Below are positions 1-8,853 of a stretch of DNA of 64,000 bases, in pieces (the stretch's first letter is position 1; the number at the start of each line of letters is the position of its first letter). Origin of the DNA: Bog-473 sp963783965 (GTDB taxonomy: Bacteria > Actinomycetota > Acidimicrobiia > Acidimicrobiales > RAAP-2); the NCBI GenBank assembly GCA_963783965.1, contig CAWAPQ010000009.1, positions 1-64,000 of the forward strand, read 5' to 3'. The notes under the pieces were generated by a model, which worked only from the letters and a program-made list of their open reading frames with translations, did not search any database and was not told the DNA's origin. A program made the translations under genes and the position numbers.

Positions 1-692
1 ACGGTCAACCCGTCGGTTTCGAGCTGACCAAGAAATGCCAGCGCGTCTCCGTACCCGTCCGTTCGACGACGCATACCGAGTTGGCCCCGGTACCAGCCAT
101 CGGACACCACGACCTCCCATCGGTTCGACCCCTGGACCAGGAGCGCCGTCACGTCGTAGGCCTGGACCAGTTGCTGGGTCGGATAGCTGGTGAACCCCGG
201 AGTCAGTTCCAGATCGCCCACGCGCTGACCGTTGAGGAAGCACTCGTAGATGCCATGAGCCGTCGCGTAGAGGCGTGCCCGGGTGGGTGCTCCTTCCAAG
301 GGGAACTCTTTTTGCAGCACCAGAGGTTGGCGGCCATCGCCGGGGAGTTCGATCCAGTGGGCGCTCCAGTCACTCTCCTCAAGGAGGCCCGCTTCGAAAC
401 TCCCGGCAGGAGACCAGGGGCTCTCGCCGTGCTCGCTCCACACCCGCACACGCCATAACACGTCCTGACGGGATGCAACCGGTTGGCCGGGCCACGGGAC
501 CAGCACAGAGGCATCACTGACGACGCGTGGATTCGGTTTCCCATTGATCTCGATCTGGTAGGCCTCTTGCCGGGTGACCTGATCCGGGAGCCTCCACGAC
601 AGACGAGGCGCCCTGACCCCGAGGCCGAGAATTCCGCTCCCCAGGTGTTCGACGCGCAGCTCGGACGGCGCAATGTCGAGTGGCGCGGGCAT
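1..692 (-). CDS. alpha-L-rhamnosidase (GH78), N-terminal part, cut by window edge
   Basis: Reading the minus strand from the ATG at 692 gives about 230 codons, open to position 1. The protein begins MPAPLDIAPSELRVEHL and continues with PRLSWRLPDQVTRQEAYQIEI near residues 25-50, the opening module of GH78 rhamnosidases. About residues 130-175 contain ARLYATAHGIYECFLNGQRV and LTPGFTSY, typical of the next beta-sandwich (Bac_rhamnosid_N). The catalytic (alpha/alpha)6 domain would lie beyond the window, so activity cannot be judged. The family removes terminal alpha-L-rhamnose from glycosides. No signal peptide is seen. The ATG has no clear ribosome site; a GTG at 785 would add 31 residues and close the gap to the transporter gene upstream. 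Placement behind an importer suggests use on imported glycosides, which is inference. Confidence 0.8.
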   Translation of the reverse strand, partial: MPAPLDIAPSELRVEHLGSGILGLGVRAPRLSWRLPDQVTRQEAYQIEINGKPNPRVVSDASVLVPWPGQPVASRQDVLWRVRVWSEHGESPWSPAGSFEAGLLEESDWSAHWIELPGDGRQPLVLQKEFPLEGAPTRARLYATAHGIYECFLNGQRVGDLELTPGFTSYPTQQLVQAYDVTALLVQGSNRWEVVVSDGWYRGQLGMRRRTDGYGDALAFLGQLETDGLT

Positions 693-798
693 CAACGCCG
701 CACGTCGCTGGCGTCGCTCACGCAGGGAGAGATCGAGCCACCACGCAGCTCCACGACGACGAGAGCCGCCCAGTCGCGATTCCACAAGCAGGCCGCGC

Positions 799-3636
799 TC
801 ATGTCAGAAGCGGCTTGGGATTCGAGACAGGAAGCGAGGAGGAACCTTGGTCAGCGGAGGATGCGCTGCCGCTTCGGATGATGGCGCGCTCGTCCGTGCC
901 GAGATAGCTGGCGATGACCTTGGGGTCGTTGCGAACTTCCCCGGGATGCCCTTGGGCGATCACGTGCCCAGCTTCGAGGCAATAGACCCGATCGGAAATG
1001 CCCATGATCAGGTTCATATCGTGTTCGATGAGCAACACCGAGGCTGACAGCTCGCTCTTGATGGAGGTGATGAGCGGTCCGAATGCTTCTGTTTCACGTT
1101 GCGCCAGTCCGCCCGTCGGCTCATCGAGACAGAGCACCCGCGCGTTCAGGGCCAGGAGCCCGGCGAGCTCGACCACTCGGCGCGTACCGGTCGAAAGGTC
1201 CGACACGTAGTGGTCGGCGTAACGACCGAGTCCGAGGAAATCCATCAGCTCCTGCGCTTCGGCGAGCGCCGCCCTCGTCTGACGCCTCGCCTGCGGAAGT
1301 GACAACGCAGTCGACAACATGCCGACCCCTGCCTTTCCTTCGATGGCAATCAGCAATGTCTCACTGACCGTGAGCTCAGGAAAGAGCAGGGCATTCTGGA
1401 AGGTCCTCCCCAATCCGAGGGAAGCACGGTGATAGGACGAACTGCCCACCAGCTCCTGCCCGAACAGAGCAACTGAACCCGTGGCCTCGACGAATCCACC
1501 CACGGCATTCATCAAGGTCGATTTCCCCGCACCATTCGCACCGATGAGACCCACCAGTTCGCCCCGACCGACATCGACATTGGCCCCATCGACGGCGGCA
1601 AGGCCACCGAACGTCACGCTGAGATCCGAAATCACCAGCGCGGGGTCACCTCCCCCCATAACCTCGCGTGGCCGGCGGGTCCTGGCGGACAGGGGCCGGC
1701 GGGGTTCCTCGACGCGCTCCCCCAATCTCGAATCGGCCCAGGCCAGAAGGCCATCCCGTGCCGAGTACGCGATCTGATTCAATCCTCTTGGGAAGTACAG
1801 GAGAATGATGAGAAGCCCGAGGCTCGAACTCAGGAGACCAAGGGCCGCGTTGTTCGGATCGATTGCAGGTATCCCGATCACGACGATGGCCCCGAGCACT
1901 GCGCCGCTGATCGAACCCATGCCACCGATCACCACCATCGCGACAAGGTTCAAAGAATCGCTGGTCTGGTAGAAGCTCTGTGCGAACGGGATGTTCGCAT
2001 AGGCGCCGCTCAACAATGCCCCGCCGAGTCCGGCCAGAGCGCCCGCGAGCGTGAACACCTTGAGCTTCACCCAGACCGGGCGGATCGCATAGGCAGTTGC
2101 GACGTTCTCGTTATCGCGCACGGCCTTGATGATCCGTCCCACACCGCTCGATTGGAATCGACTGAGCAGCCAGAGGACTGCGCCCAGCACCACCAGCACG
2201 AGGTAGTAGTAGGTCCGCTGTCCGGAGAACGAGAGAAACCAGAGGTGACCGGGGACAAAGGGAACGTTCGCACCGTCGGGAGACTGACCGGAAAAGAAGG
2301 GCAGGTAATAGAAGTACTGCTCCGCAGTAAAAGCGAAGACAAACGTCACGACGGCCAAGTACAGGCCTCGAACGCGCAACGACCCGATGCCCATCCCCAG
2401 GGCGAGGAGTCCGGACGCCAGAGTGGTCACAGCAATAGCCACCCAGAAGGGGACACCCTCGCTTACGAGTCGGGCGGCAAAGAGGGCGGCCAGTCCCGCG
2501 AAGGCCATCTGCCCCAGCGACAGCTGCCCCAACCAACCGGTGAGTACCGTCAAGGAGGAGGCACAGATCGCCCAGGCAAGAACCGCTGTGAAGAGCTGCT
2601 GTCGAGACGGTTGGGTCACGATGAGCGGGAGCAATACCGCAAGGAGACCCAGCCCGAGCAGCCCCGCTTTGTTCAGGTTCCGTGCCCACCAGAAACTCCG
2701 CAGTCGTTGCGGGATGGGTCGCACCCGAGGGCTGAACGCAAAGACCTGGGAGCTCTCGGCATCCTCCCGCTTCGCAAAGATCACGGCGACAAACACGATG
2801 ATCAAGAGCACGACGTTCGTGACGCCGGGTACCGTGATGTAGTTGAACGTCAGGACGCTCTGCATCACCCCAATCGCGACGGCGGCAACAACCGCAATGC
2901 GGATCGACCGAAAGCTCGCGATCACCGCTGCTGCCAGCGCCTCGGAGAGCGTTTGAGGGCCAAGGTTCCCCAGGGCTGCGGCAGTCGAGGTCGCTCCGCC
3001 GATGAGCACGAGGGAGAGGGTGGCAAGCCCTCCGGCGAGCGTCCATACGAGGGTCGACACAAACTTTGGGGAGACGGCGGAGAGACGAGCAAGCCAAGGA
3101 TTGGTGGCGCACGCAGCCACGGTCTTCCCGAGTGTCGTGCGGTCGAGGAACCAGGACAGGGCGAGAATGGCGAGGGGCGCCAGAATCAAGATGGAGAGAT
3201 CGGAGCCGTGGATCGTCACACCGCTCACGTTCCATGTGCCGCCGAACGCGCTCGGGTAGTGCGCGCTGGTATCAGTCGGAGCTGGTATCTCAACCGCAAT
3301 CGTCTGTGCCAGTCCGGCGATTCCGATGGTCGACACCAAGACCACCACCCGAGGGGCGGTACGCAGGCGCCGAACGACCGCGATCTCCATGACCGCGCCG
3401 AACACGAGTCCGATGACCAGAGCGAGCGCGAACGCTGCCCAGAACGGCACGTGGTACTGGATCGTCAGCAAGGACAACGTCACTGCACCCACGAGTCCCA
3501 TCGCACCGACTGCGAAGTTGATGATCCGCGTGGCGCGGTAGATCAGCACGATTCCCGTGGCAATGATGGCAACGGCCAGGCCCTGTACCAGACCGTCGAA
3601 CACGATCTGGCCGTTGACCCACCCCACGGCAAGCAC
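799..3636 (-). CDS. LivH-LivM-LivG fusion: branched-chain amino acid type ABC transporter, two permeases plus ATPase
   Basis: This 945-residue protein joins three normally separate subunits. Residues 1-290 are a LivH-like permease (RATRIINFAVGAMG near 34-47). Residues 320-630 are a LivM-like permease (LTGWLGQLSLGQMAFAG, then GRIIKAVRDNENVATAYAI near 500-518). Residues 665-915 are a LivG-like ATPase with Walker A GANGAGKST (699-707), a signature region LSTGTRR (814-820) in place of LSGGQ, and Walker B VLCLDEP (834-840). The start is GTG at 3636, sharing one base with the TAG stop of the MFS-LivF gene, so the two are co-translated. The family imports branched-chain amino acids but also many other carboxylic, aromatic or steroid-like solutes; the substrate here cannot be read from sequence. 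The neighbouring binding protein and MFS-LivF fusion complete the importer. Confidence 0.93.
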   Translation of the reverse strand: MLAVGWVNGQIVFDGLVQGLAVAIIATGIVLIYRATRIINFAVGAMGLVGAVTLSLLTIQYHVPFWAAFALALVIGLVFGAVMEIAVVRRLRTAPRVVVLVSTIGIAGLAQTIAVEIPAPTDTSAHYPSAFGGTWNVSGVTIHGSDLSILILAPLAILALSWFLDRTTLGKTVAACATNPWLARLSAVSPKFVSTLVWTLAGGLATLSLVLIGGATSTAAALGNLGPQTLSEALAAAVIASFRSIRIAVVAAVAIGVMQSVLTFNYITVPGVTNVVLLIIVFVAVIFAKREDAESSQVFAFSPRVRPIPQRLRSFWWARNLNKAGLLGLGLLAVLLPLIVTQPSRQQLFTAVLAWAICASSLTVLTGWLGQLSLGQMAFAGLAALFAARLVSEGVPFWVAIAVTTLASGLLALGMGIGSLRVRGLYLAVVTFVFAFTAEQYFYYLPFFSGQSPDGANVPFVPGHLWFLSFSGQRTYYYLVLVVLGAVLWLLSRFQSSGVGRIIKAVRDNENVATAYAIRPVWVKLKVFTLAGALAGLGGALLSGAYANIPFAQSFYQTSDSLNLVAMVVIGGMGSISGAVLGAIVVIGIPAIDPNNAALGLLSSSLGLLIILLYFPRGLNQIAYSARDGLLAWADSRLGERVEEPRRPLSARTRRPREVMGGGDPALVISDLSVTFGGLAAVDGANVDVGRGELVGLIGANGAGKSTLMNAVGGFVEATGSVALFGQELVGSSSYHRASLGLGRTFQNALLFPELTVSETLLIAIEGKAGVGMLSTALSLPQARRQTRAALAEAQELMDFLGLGRYADHYVSDLSTGTRRVVELAGLLALNARVLCLDEPTGGLAQRETEAFGPLITSIKSELSASVLLIEHDMNLIMGISDRVYCLEAGHVIAQGHPGEVRNDPKVIASYLGTDERAIIRSGSASSADQGSSSLPVSNPKPLLT

Positions 3637-5852
3637 TAGCTCGAGATCTCCCCGCCCAAGAACACGGCCCTGGCCAGGTCGTCGCGCTCGATCAGATCGG
3701 CGATGGCTCCTTCGAACCGCACTTGGCCCTTCTCGAGGAAGACCGCACGGTCAGCGATCGCCGCAGCCACATTGAGCGACTGCTCGACGATGATCATGGT
3801 GACGCCGTCCGCCTTGAGCCGCTCAACCACCGCGATCAGCTCTTGGACGACGATCGGGGCCAGACCCAGTGACAGCTCATCGATGATGAGAACCTCTGGG
3901 TCATGCAGCAAGGCAATGGCGAGTGCAAGCATCTGTTGCTCTCCGCCCGAGAGCGAGCCGGCTCGACGAGAGAGCAGCCGGCCCAGTGTGGGAAAGAGAC
4001 GGAGCACGCGCTCCTTTCGCCGCCGGAGATCCTCTTTGTCGGATCGATAGCTGAAACCGCCAATCGTGAGATTGTCGGCAACCGTCATCTCCCCGAAGAC
4101 GCCGCGTCCCCCCGGAAGCAGATGGAGGCCCAGACGCGATCGCTGTTCTGCTGTGGTGTAGGTGATGTCACGTCCGTTGAGGCGCACCACTCCTCGATCT
4201 GGGGTCAGTCCGGCCGCCACTCGGAGTGCGGTCGATTTGCCGGAGCCGTTTGTCCCGAGCAGTGCCAGGACCTCGCCGCGTTGCACCTCGAATCCGACAT
4301 CGAAGAGGACTTGCACATTCCCATAGCTGAAATCGATGTGATTGAGCTGCAGCACTGGTATCGATCCGGGGTCAGCCGCCTGGCGACGGGTCTCCTCGCG
4401 CTCCTCCTGGAGTTCGAGGACGATAAGCGACAGATCGTTCCGGATGAAATGGCTGCTCCGGATGATCATGGTCGCGCCCACGACGGTTGCCGGAATCGTG
4501 ATGATCAAAACAGCTGCTCGTGGCCCGAACGCACTGTCGAGGCCGGCCGACAGGATGGCCCCTCCCATCGCTCCGACAAAGAAGAGGTAGAGCCCGCTTA
4601 CGGCGCCTGTCATGCCGCGGAGACGATACGGAGCCACCGAGGAGATAACGGGACCGATCATCGTGAACGCGGACATGTGCAGAATCGACACGATGATGCT
4701 GAAGGCCGCCCAGAGCACCGCGTTCGGCATGAAATACTGCAGCGGCACAAGTACAGCGACTGGTAGCAGTGCTTTACCGATCAGCGACAGCGCTTTCGCA
4801 GGGTCTTCGTGGTACCGACGGTCGAAGTACCGGCCGGCAAAGGGCAGCACCGCAATCAGGCCGATGCCCGCCGCAGTGCCGACGAGCCCACGCTTAAACA
4901 CATCCAGGTGATAGTGCTGCTGGAGAAAGAGATTGCCGAGCACTGGTGCAGTGAAGAGGCTGAAGCCCAGAGCCGAAAAGGCCACCAGACAGGTCTTCAT
5001 CGTGCGGATCCTCCAGATGCGCACGAAGGTCGCCTCGAGTGAGGGCGGCACCGGGTTGGTGTCCACGATCTCGCCCAGCACGTCGAGTTTTTCGTACTGG
5101 CCCCTCGGCGGTTCTGGAACGAAAAAGGCAAACAGCGCCACGAGGACGATCGGGAGCGACAGCAATAAGAAGGCCCAGCGCCATCCATTCACCCCGAAGG
5201 CCGACGCGATTGCGCCGACCAGAAGCGGGCTGAGAGCCCCAGCGAGGCCAGTTGCCATCCCCATCGCCGAGAAGATCCGTCCTCGAAGGCTGATCGGGTA
5301 GGCGTCCGCCAGAAGAGACGTGTGAACGGACGAGGTCGACGCCTGGGACACACCTGCGCCGAATCGGGCCAGAAAGAACGTGAAGATGTTGCTGGCCAAT
5401 CCTGTGAAGAACACCATCACGCCGAACACGGCAGTGGCGATACCGATGATCGGTGGTCGCCGAAAGTGGTCTGCCAACCAACCGAGCGGCACGATCCCTA
5501 GCACCAGGAATCCGCTCGAGACACCTGCCACAAACACGATCGTTCCAGAGCTCACATGAAGCGAGGACTGGATGTTCGGCGCCAGCGTGGAGAGGCCGGA
5601 ACCCTGCAGATTGTCAAGAAAGACGATGATCGCCAGAATGATGAAACTTCGCGACCCGGCACGCTTTAAGCCGGTGCGGAACGCCGTACGTTCCTCGCGG
5701 GTGCCGGGAAGCGCATCTTCCGGGAGCACGATCTCTCCGTCATCCCGGTCCGCATGCAGACGTTCCTCTGACTGATCGACAACCATCTGGGCCAGAGTCG
5801 TCGGGTCGGCCTCCCCGCCGACCCGCTCCAGATCATTGGGTTGCTCAATCAC
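3636..5852 (-). CDS. MFS transporter fused to LivF-type ABC ATPase
   Basis: This 738-residue protein has two parts. Residues 65-475 form a 12-segment major facilitator domain, with the loop GWLADHFRRPP (124-134) where MFS proteins carry GxxxDRxGRR and a second copy around PYRLRGMTGAVSG. Residues 498-735 form a complete LivF-like ATPase: Walker A GTNGSGKST (533-541), signature LSGGEQQ (634-640), Walker B VLIIDEL (654-660) followed by SLGLAP. An acidic soluble N-terminus of about 60 residues comes first. LivF normally pairs with LivG, and LivG sits in the next gene, so this ATPase should complete that heterodimer and bring an MFS domain to the importer. Whether the MFS part moves substrate or is structural is unknown. 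Rated a real fusion: one open frame, no repeat or stop at the junction. Confidence 0.9.
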   Translation of the reverse strand: MIEQPNDLERVGGEADPTTLAQMVVDQSEERLHADRDDGEIVLPEDALPGTREERTAFRTGLKRAGSRSFIILAIIVFLDNLQGSGLSTLAPNIQSSLHVSSGTIVFVAGVSSGFLVLGIVPLGWLADHFRRPPIIGIATAVFGVMVFFTGLASNIFTFFLARFGAGVSQASTSSVHTSLLADAYPISLRGRIFSAMGMATGLAGALSPLLVGAIASAFGVNGWRWAFLLLSLPIVLVALFAFFVPEPPRGQYEKLDVLGEIVDTNPVPPSLEATFVRIWRIRTMKTCLVAFSALGFSLFTAPVLGNLFLQQHYHLDVFKRGLVGTAAGIGLIAVLPFAGRYFDRRYHEDPAKALSLIGKALLPVAVLVPLQYFMPNAVLWAAFSIIVSILHMSAFTMIGPVISSVAPYRLRGMTGAVSGLYLFFVGAMGGAILSAGLDSAFGPRAAVLIITIPATVVGATMIIRSSHFIRNDLSLIVLELQEEREETRRQAADPGSIPVLQLNHIDFSYGNVQVLFDVGFEVQRGEVLALLGTNGSGKSTALRVAAGLTPDRGVVRLNGRDITYTTAEQRSRLGLHLLPGGRGVFGEMTVADNLTIGGFSYRSDKEDLRRRKERVLRLFPTLGRLLSRRAGSLSGGEQQMLALAIALLHDPEVLIIDELSLGLAPIVVQELIAVVERLKADGVTMIIVEQSLNVAAAIADRAVFLEKGQVRFEGAIADLIERDDLARAVFLGGEISS

Positions 5853-5967
5853 CGTTACCTCCGACCACGTCGGCTGGATCTGGGCGTGTCATCGCTCCGG
5901 CGCCTTGGACGTCTTCGGCATCATGAGTCGGTGTAGATCGACGAGATCATGCCGTCCGCCAATCTCC

Positions 5968-7227
5968 CTAGGAGGTTGCTGACTTGGCCGAGATCTCGAT
6001 CTGTTTCGTTGCGCTGTTGTATTTCCCCACGTGGACGGGCCCGATCGCATAGGACTGTCCGGGCCCAAACGACACCGGGCCGCCCGACCCTGGAAATGTG
6101 ATGTTGCGAAGCCCGTACCCAGCCTTGGTGAAGGACGCCACCGTGAGCTTCTTCCCGGCCGCGCCAGCGATCTTGGTGAACATCGCCAGGTTCTGACAGG
6201 CGGACTCGGGAGCCACGTAGCTGTGGTCCGTCGCACTGCCGGGCGCAGAGATGGTGGTGGAAGGATACGCCTTCTTGATGATCTTGACGCATTGCTGAAT
6301 GAGTGGGTCCGTCCAGGCCTGAACGGAGGTCGGCGTCGCCGTCGAAGTGATCATCCCTTTCAGGTACTGCGGAGCCACGCTGTTGAGAGTGCCGGAGATT
6401 GTCACCTCCGAGGTCGCGATCCACGGAGGGTTGTAGGAGCTCTGGGTATTCGTCAGGGCGACGGGCCATGTCCCCGAGGAGGAGCCGACCGCAATCACCT
6501 CGTTCACGCCAGATGATTGGAACTTCTGGACGAAGGCCGTCACCTGCTGGTCCAAGGCGGCCTGATCAGAGGGCTGGGCCGTCGTGATGCCGACTTGGGC
6601 AACCTTGACGTGGAGCTTCTTCAGCGTCGATTGCACGACACCGACCTCCTGGACATCGTTCTGCTTCGCACCGATGATGCCCACCGTCTTTCCCTTCAAC
6701 AGGCCCATCTTTGCGAAGACGGAAAGCTGCAGCGGGTCGTAGGCGGTGGGAGGAGGCGTCAAGGTGAAATTCTGGGCGGCAGACTTGGGCACTGCGCTCG
6801 GGAGCGTCGCATTGATCGTCGGAGTTTCGTGGTCGACCAAGTAGCAGCTCGGCATGTACGGCGACATGGCGAGAAACACAGGCGTGTCCTCCGTAAGCTT
6901 CGTGCAGACAGCCAGCGACGAGGTGGTGTTCGTCGGATTCACGCTGCCGAAGACCACGCTGAGCTTGCGCCCGTTGATCCCGCCGTGCGCGTTGATGTTG
7001 GCGACGAGTGCGTTGTACGCGTTGGGATAGCTGCCCTGGTTCAACTTGACGCCCACCGAACCAAGCGTGGACAAGTCGATGTAGGGGAGCCCAATTTGTA
7101 CCGTCTTCGACGTGACTGCCGAGTTGGGCGCGGCAGTGGCCGACGTCGCCAATCCGACCACAGTGCCCGCCATCAAAGCCGACAACCCGAGGGCAACGCC
7201 CCTCGAACGCAGCATTTTCACACTCAT
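5968..7227 (-). CDS. ABC transporter substrate-binding protein (Peripla_BP_6 type)
   Basis: The 419-residue product starts with a Sec signal peptide: basic MSVKMLRSRG, a hydrophobic stretch, and an ALA-type cut near ATSATAAPN at about residue 33. There is no lipobox cysteine. The mature part has the type I periplasmic-binding fold of LivJ/LivK proteins, with IGLPYIDLS, then NAYNALVANINAHGGINGRKL and the second-lobe GKTVGIIGAKQ. GGAGGAG lies just upstream of the ATG. It is the likely recognition subunit for the LivHMG and MFS-LivF genes that follow on the same strand after 115 bases. A 154-base gap with a palindrome precedes it, so it may have its own promoter. Ligand unknown. Confidence 0.92.
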   Translation of the reverse strand: MSVKMLRSRGVALGLSALMAGTVVGLATSATAAPNSAVTSKTVQIGLPYIDLSTLGSVGVKLNQGSYPNAYNALVANINAHGGINGRKLSVVFGSVNPTNTTSSLAVCTKLTEDTPVFLAMSPYMPSCYLVDHETPTINATLPSAVPKSAAQNFTLTPPPTAYDPLQLSVFAKMGLLKGKTVGIIGAKQNDVQEVGVVQSTLKKLHVKVAQVGITTAQPSDQAALDQQVTAFVQKFQSSGVNEVIAVGSSSGTWPVALTNTQSSYNPPWIATSEVTISGTLNSVAPQYLKGMITSTATPTSVQAWTDPLIQQCVKIIKKAYPSTTISAPGSATDHSYVAPESACQNLAMFTKIAGAAGKKLTVASFTKAGYGLRNITFPGSGGPVSFGPGQSYAIGPVHVGKYNSATKQIEISAKSATS

Positions 7228-7328
7228 GGTCTCCTCCCCCGGCGATTACTCGCCCTAGTCCGCACGATCTCGACTGCATCGAACCGAGCCCTGCCGGACG
7301 AACAAGTCTGGCACGGAACACTCAGCTG

Positions 7329-7344
7329 GTGCAATCCTTTGCAC
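7329..7344. promoter_or_regulatory. palindrome upstream of the binding-protein gene
   Basis: GTGCAA TCCT TTGCAC is a perfect 6-4-6 inverted repeat. It lies 102 bases upstream of the binding-protein ATG in the only sizeable gap of the block. The size and place suit an operator or activator site for transport gene expression. No regulator can be named. Confidence 0.35.
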
Positions 7345-7381
7345 GGGCCTAAACACTGCCTTTGGTCCGTGTGGACGCACC

Positions 7382-8836
7382 TCATAGTTGCGCCCAAACG
7401 GTCTTGTTTTTCAGGTAGCCCTCGAGGCCTTCTTGGCCGTTTTCATAACCCCAGCCGGACTGCTTGAAGCCTCCGAACGGCATGGCGGGATCCCACATCA
7501 TTTGACAGTTGAGCGAGACGGTTCCCGCGTCGAGGCGCTTTGCCAATCGGTGGGCGTGGGAGACGTCCCTCGTCCAGGCCGAAGCAGCCAAGCCGTAGGT
7601 GGAGTCGTTCGCCATGGCGACGACGTCGTCGTCATCGTCGAACGGTGTGACGGCAACGACTGGGCCGAAGATCTCCTCTTGGAACAGTCGCATGTCCTGG
7701 CTGACCCCGGCGAGCACCGTAGGATGCACGAAGTAGCCGGTGCGCTCGAGCCGATAGCCCCCCGTCACGACCTCGACGCCATCGCTCTTGCCTTCGTCGA
7801 TGTACCCCATGACCCGGTTCAGCTGGCGTTCGCTGATGATCGGCCCACTGTGGACCTTGCCGTCGTTCGGACCCCCGAGCCGGATCTTGCCCGCGAGTGT
7901 CGCGATACCCTCGATCACCTGGTCATAGACGCCCCGTTGCACGAACACGCGGGAGCCTGCGACGCAGGCCTGTCCCGAGTGAATGAAGATTCCCATGGCT
8001 GCGGCGGGAATCGCCTTGTCAAGCTCGGCGTCGTCGTAGATGAGCACGGGGGATTTGCCACCCAATTCGAGCATGACCCGCTTTAGGTTCCCGGCTGCCG
8101 ACTGCACGATGAGCTTGCCGACTTCTGTCGAACCTGTAAAGGCGATCTTGTCGACGTCGGGGTGATTGACGAGAGCCTGACCGGTGGTGTGTCCGTAGCC
8201 GTTCACAAGGTTCACGACGCCATCAGGCACGCCGGCCTCAGCGAGGACCTGCTCGAAGATCAGCGCCGACAAAGGCGTCTCCTCGGCCGGCTTGAGCACG
8301 CAGCTACAGCCAGCGGCGAGGGCGGGCGCAAGCTTGGCCGCAGCGTTGAACGCCGGGCCATTCCACGGGACGATGAGCCCGACCACACCCACGGGCTCTT
8401 TGATCGTGTACGCGTGCACCGACGCATCAAGACCCGAAAGTCCGCCGGTCATCCGGACGTCATGTGCGATTCCATTAATCTTGGTGCACCAGCCAGAGAA
8501 GTAGCGAAAAAACTCGATAGCGGCGGCAATGTTCCGCCGGGCCTGAGGCAATGGCATTCCTGTATTCAAGGAGTCGAGCTGGGCGATCTCGTCTGCTCGA
8601 ACCTCGAGCAGCTCTGCCACGCGCCACAACACCTGTGCCTGCTCGGTCTGCGGCTTCTGGTGCCAGACGCCCGAATCGAACGTCTCGCGGGCCCGAGCAA
8701 CCGCACTCACAACGGCGGTCACGCCACCGTCAGCAAATGTCGCGATCGGCTGCTCCGTCACCGGGTCGATGACCGAGATGGTCTCGCCTTCGCCGGGACG
8801 AGCACCGAGCTCTTCGATTGTGGCCTGTACCGTCAT
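7382..8836 (-). CDS. NAD(P)-dependent aldehyde dehydrogenase
   Basis: This is a 484-residue aldehyde dehydrogenase that oxidises an aldehyde to the acid. Visible are the Rossmann motif FTGSTEVG (233-240), the general base E257 in MLELGGKSP, and the catalytic C291 in HSGQACVAGSRVFV, with PWNGPAFN in the substrate channel. The frame is open upstream to 8932, but the ATG at 8836 (MTVQATIEEL) is chosen: it has an AGAAAGG site and begins just past the SDR stop at 8854. It is the last enzyme of the set P450, amidohydrolase, SDR, SDR, ALDH, so it probably finishes an alcohol-to-acid oxidation after the dehydrogenases. The substrate is not evident. Confidence 0.95.
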   Translation of the reverse strand: MTVQATIEELGARPGEGETISVIDPVTEQPIATFADGGVTAVVSAVARARETFDSGVWHQKPQTEQAQVLWRVAELLEVRADEIAQLDSLNTGMPLPQARRNIAAAIEFFRYFSGWCTKINGIAHDVRMTGGLSGLDASVHAYTIKEPVGVVGLIVPWNGPAFNAAAKLAPALAAGCSCVLKPAEETPLSALIFEQVLAEAGVPDGVVNLVNGYGHTTGQALVNHPDVDKIAFTGSTEVGKLIVQSAAGNLKRVMLELGGKSPVLIYDDAELDKAIPAAAMGIFIHSGQACVAGSRVFVQRGVYDQVIEGIATLAGKIRLGGPNDGKVHSGPIISERQLNRVMGYIDEGKSDGVEVVTGGYRLERTGYFVHPTVLAGVSQDMRLFQEEIFGPVVAVTPFDDDDDVVAMANDSTYGLAASAWTRDVSHAHRLAKRLDAGTVSLNCQMMWDPAMPFGGFKQSGWGYENGQEGLEGYLKNKTVWAQL

Positions 8837-8853
8837 AGTGCCTTTCTTGGGCG

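Noticed and set aside
2152..3639. Long plus-strand open frame of 495 codons opposite the LivHMG fusion
   Set aside because: It is the complement of a gene with clear transporter motifs, is rich in Arg, Asp, Glu, Gly and His without any domain, and has no ribosome site. GC-rich codon use opens such antisense frames.
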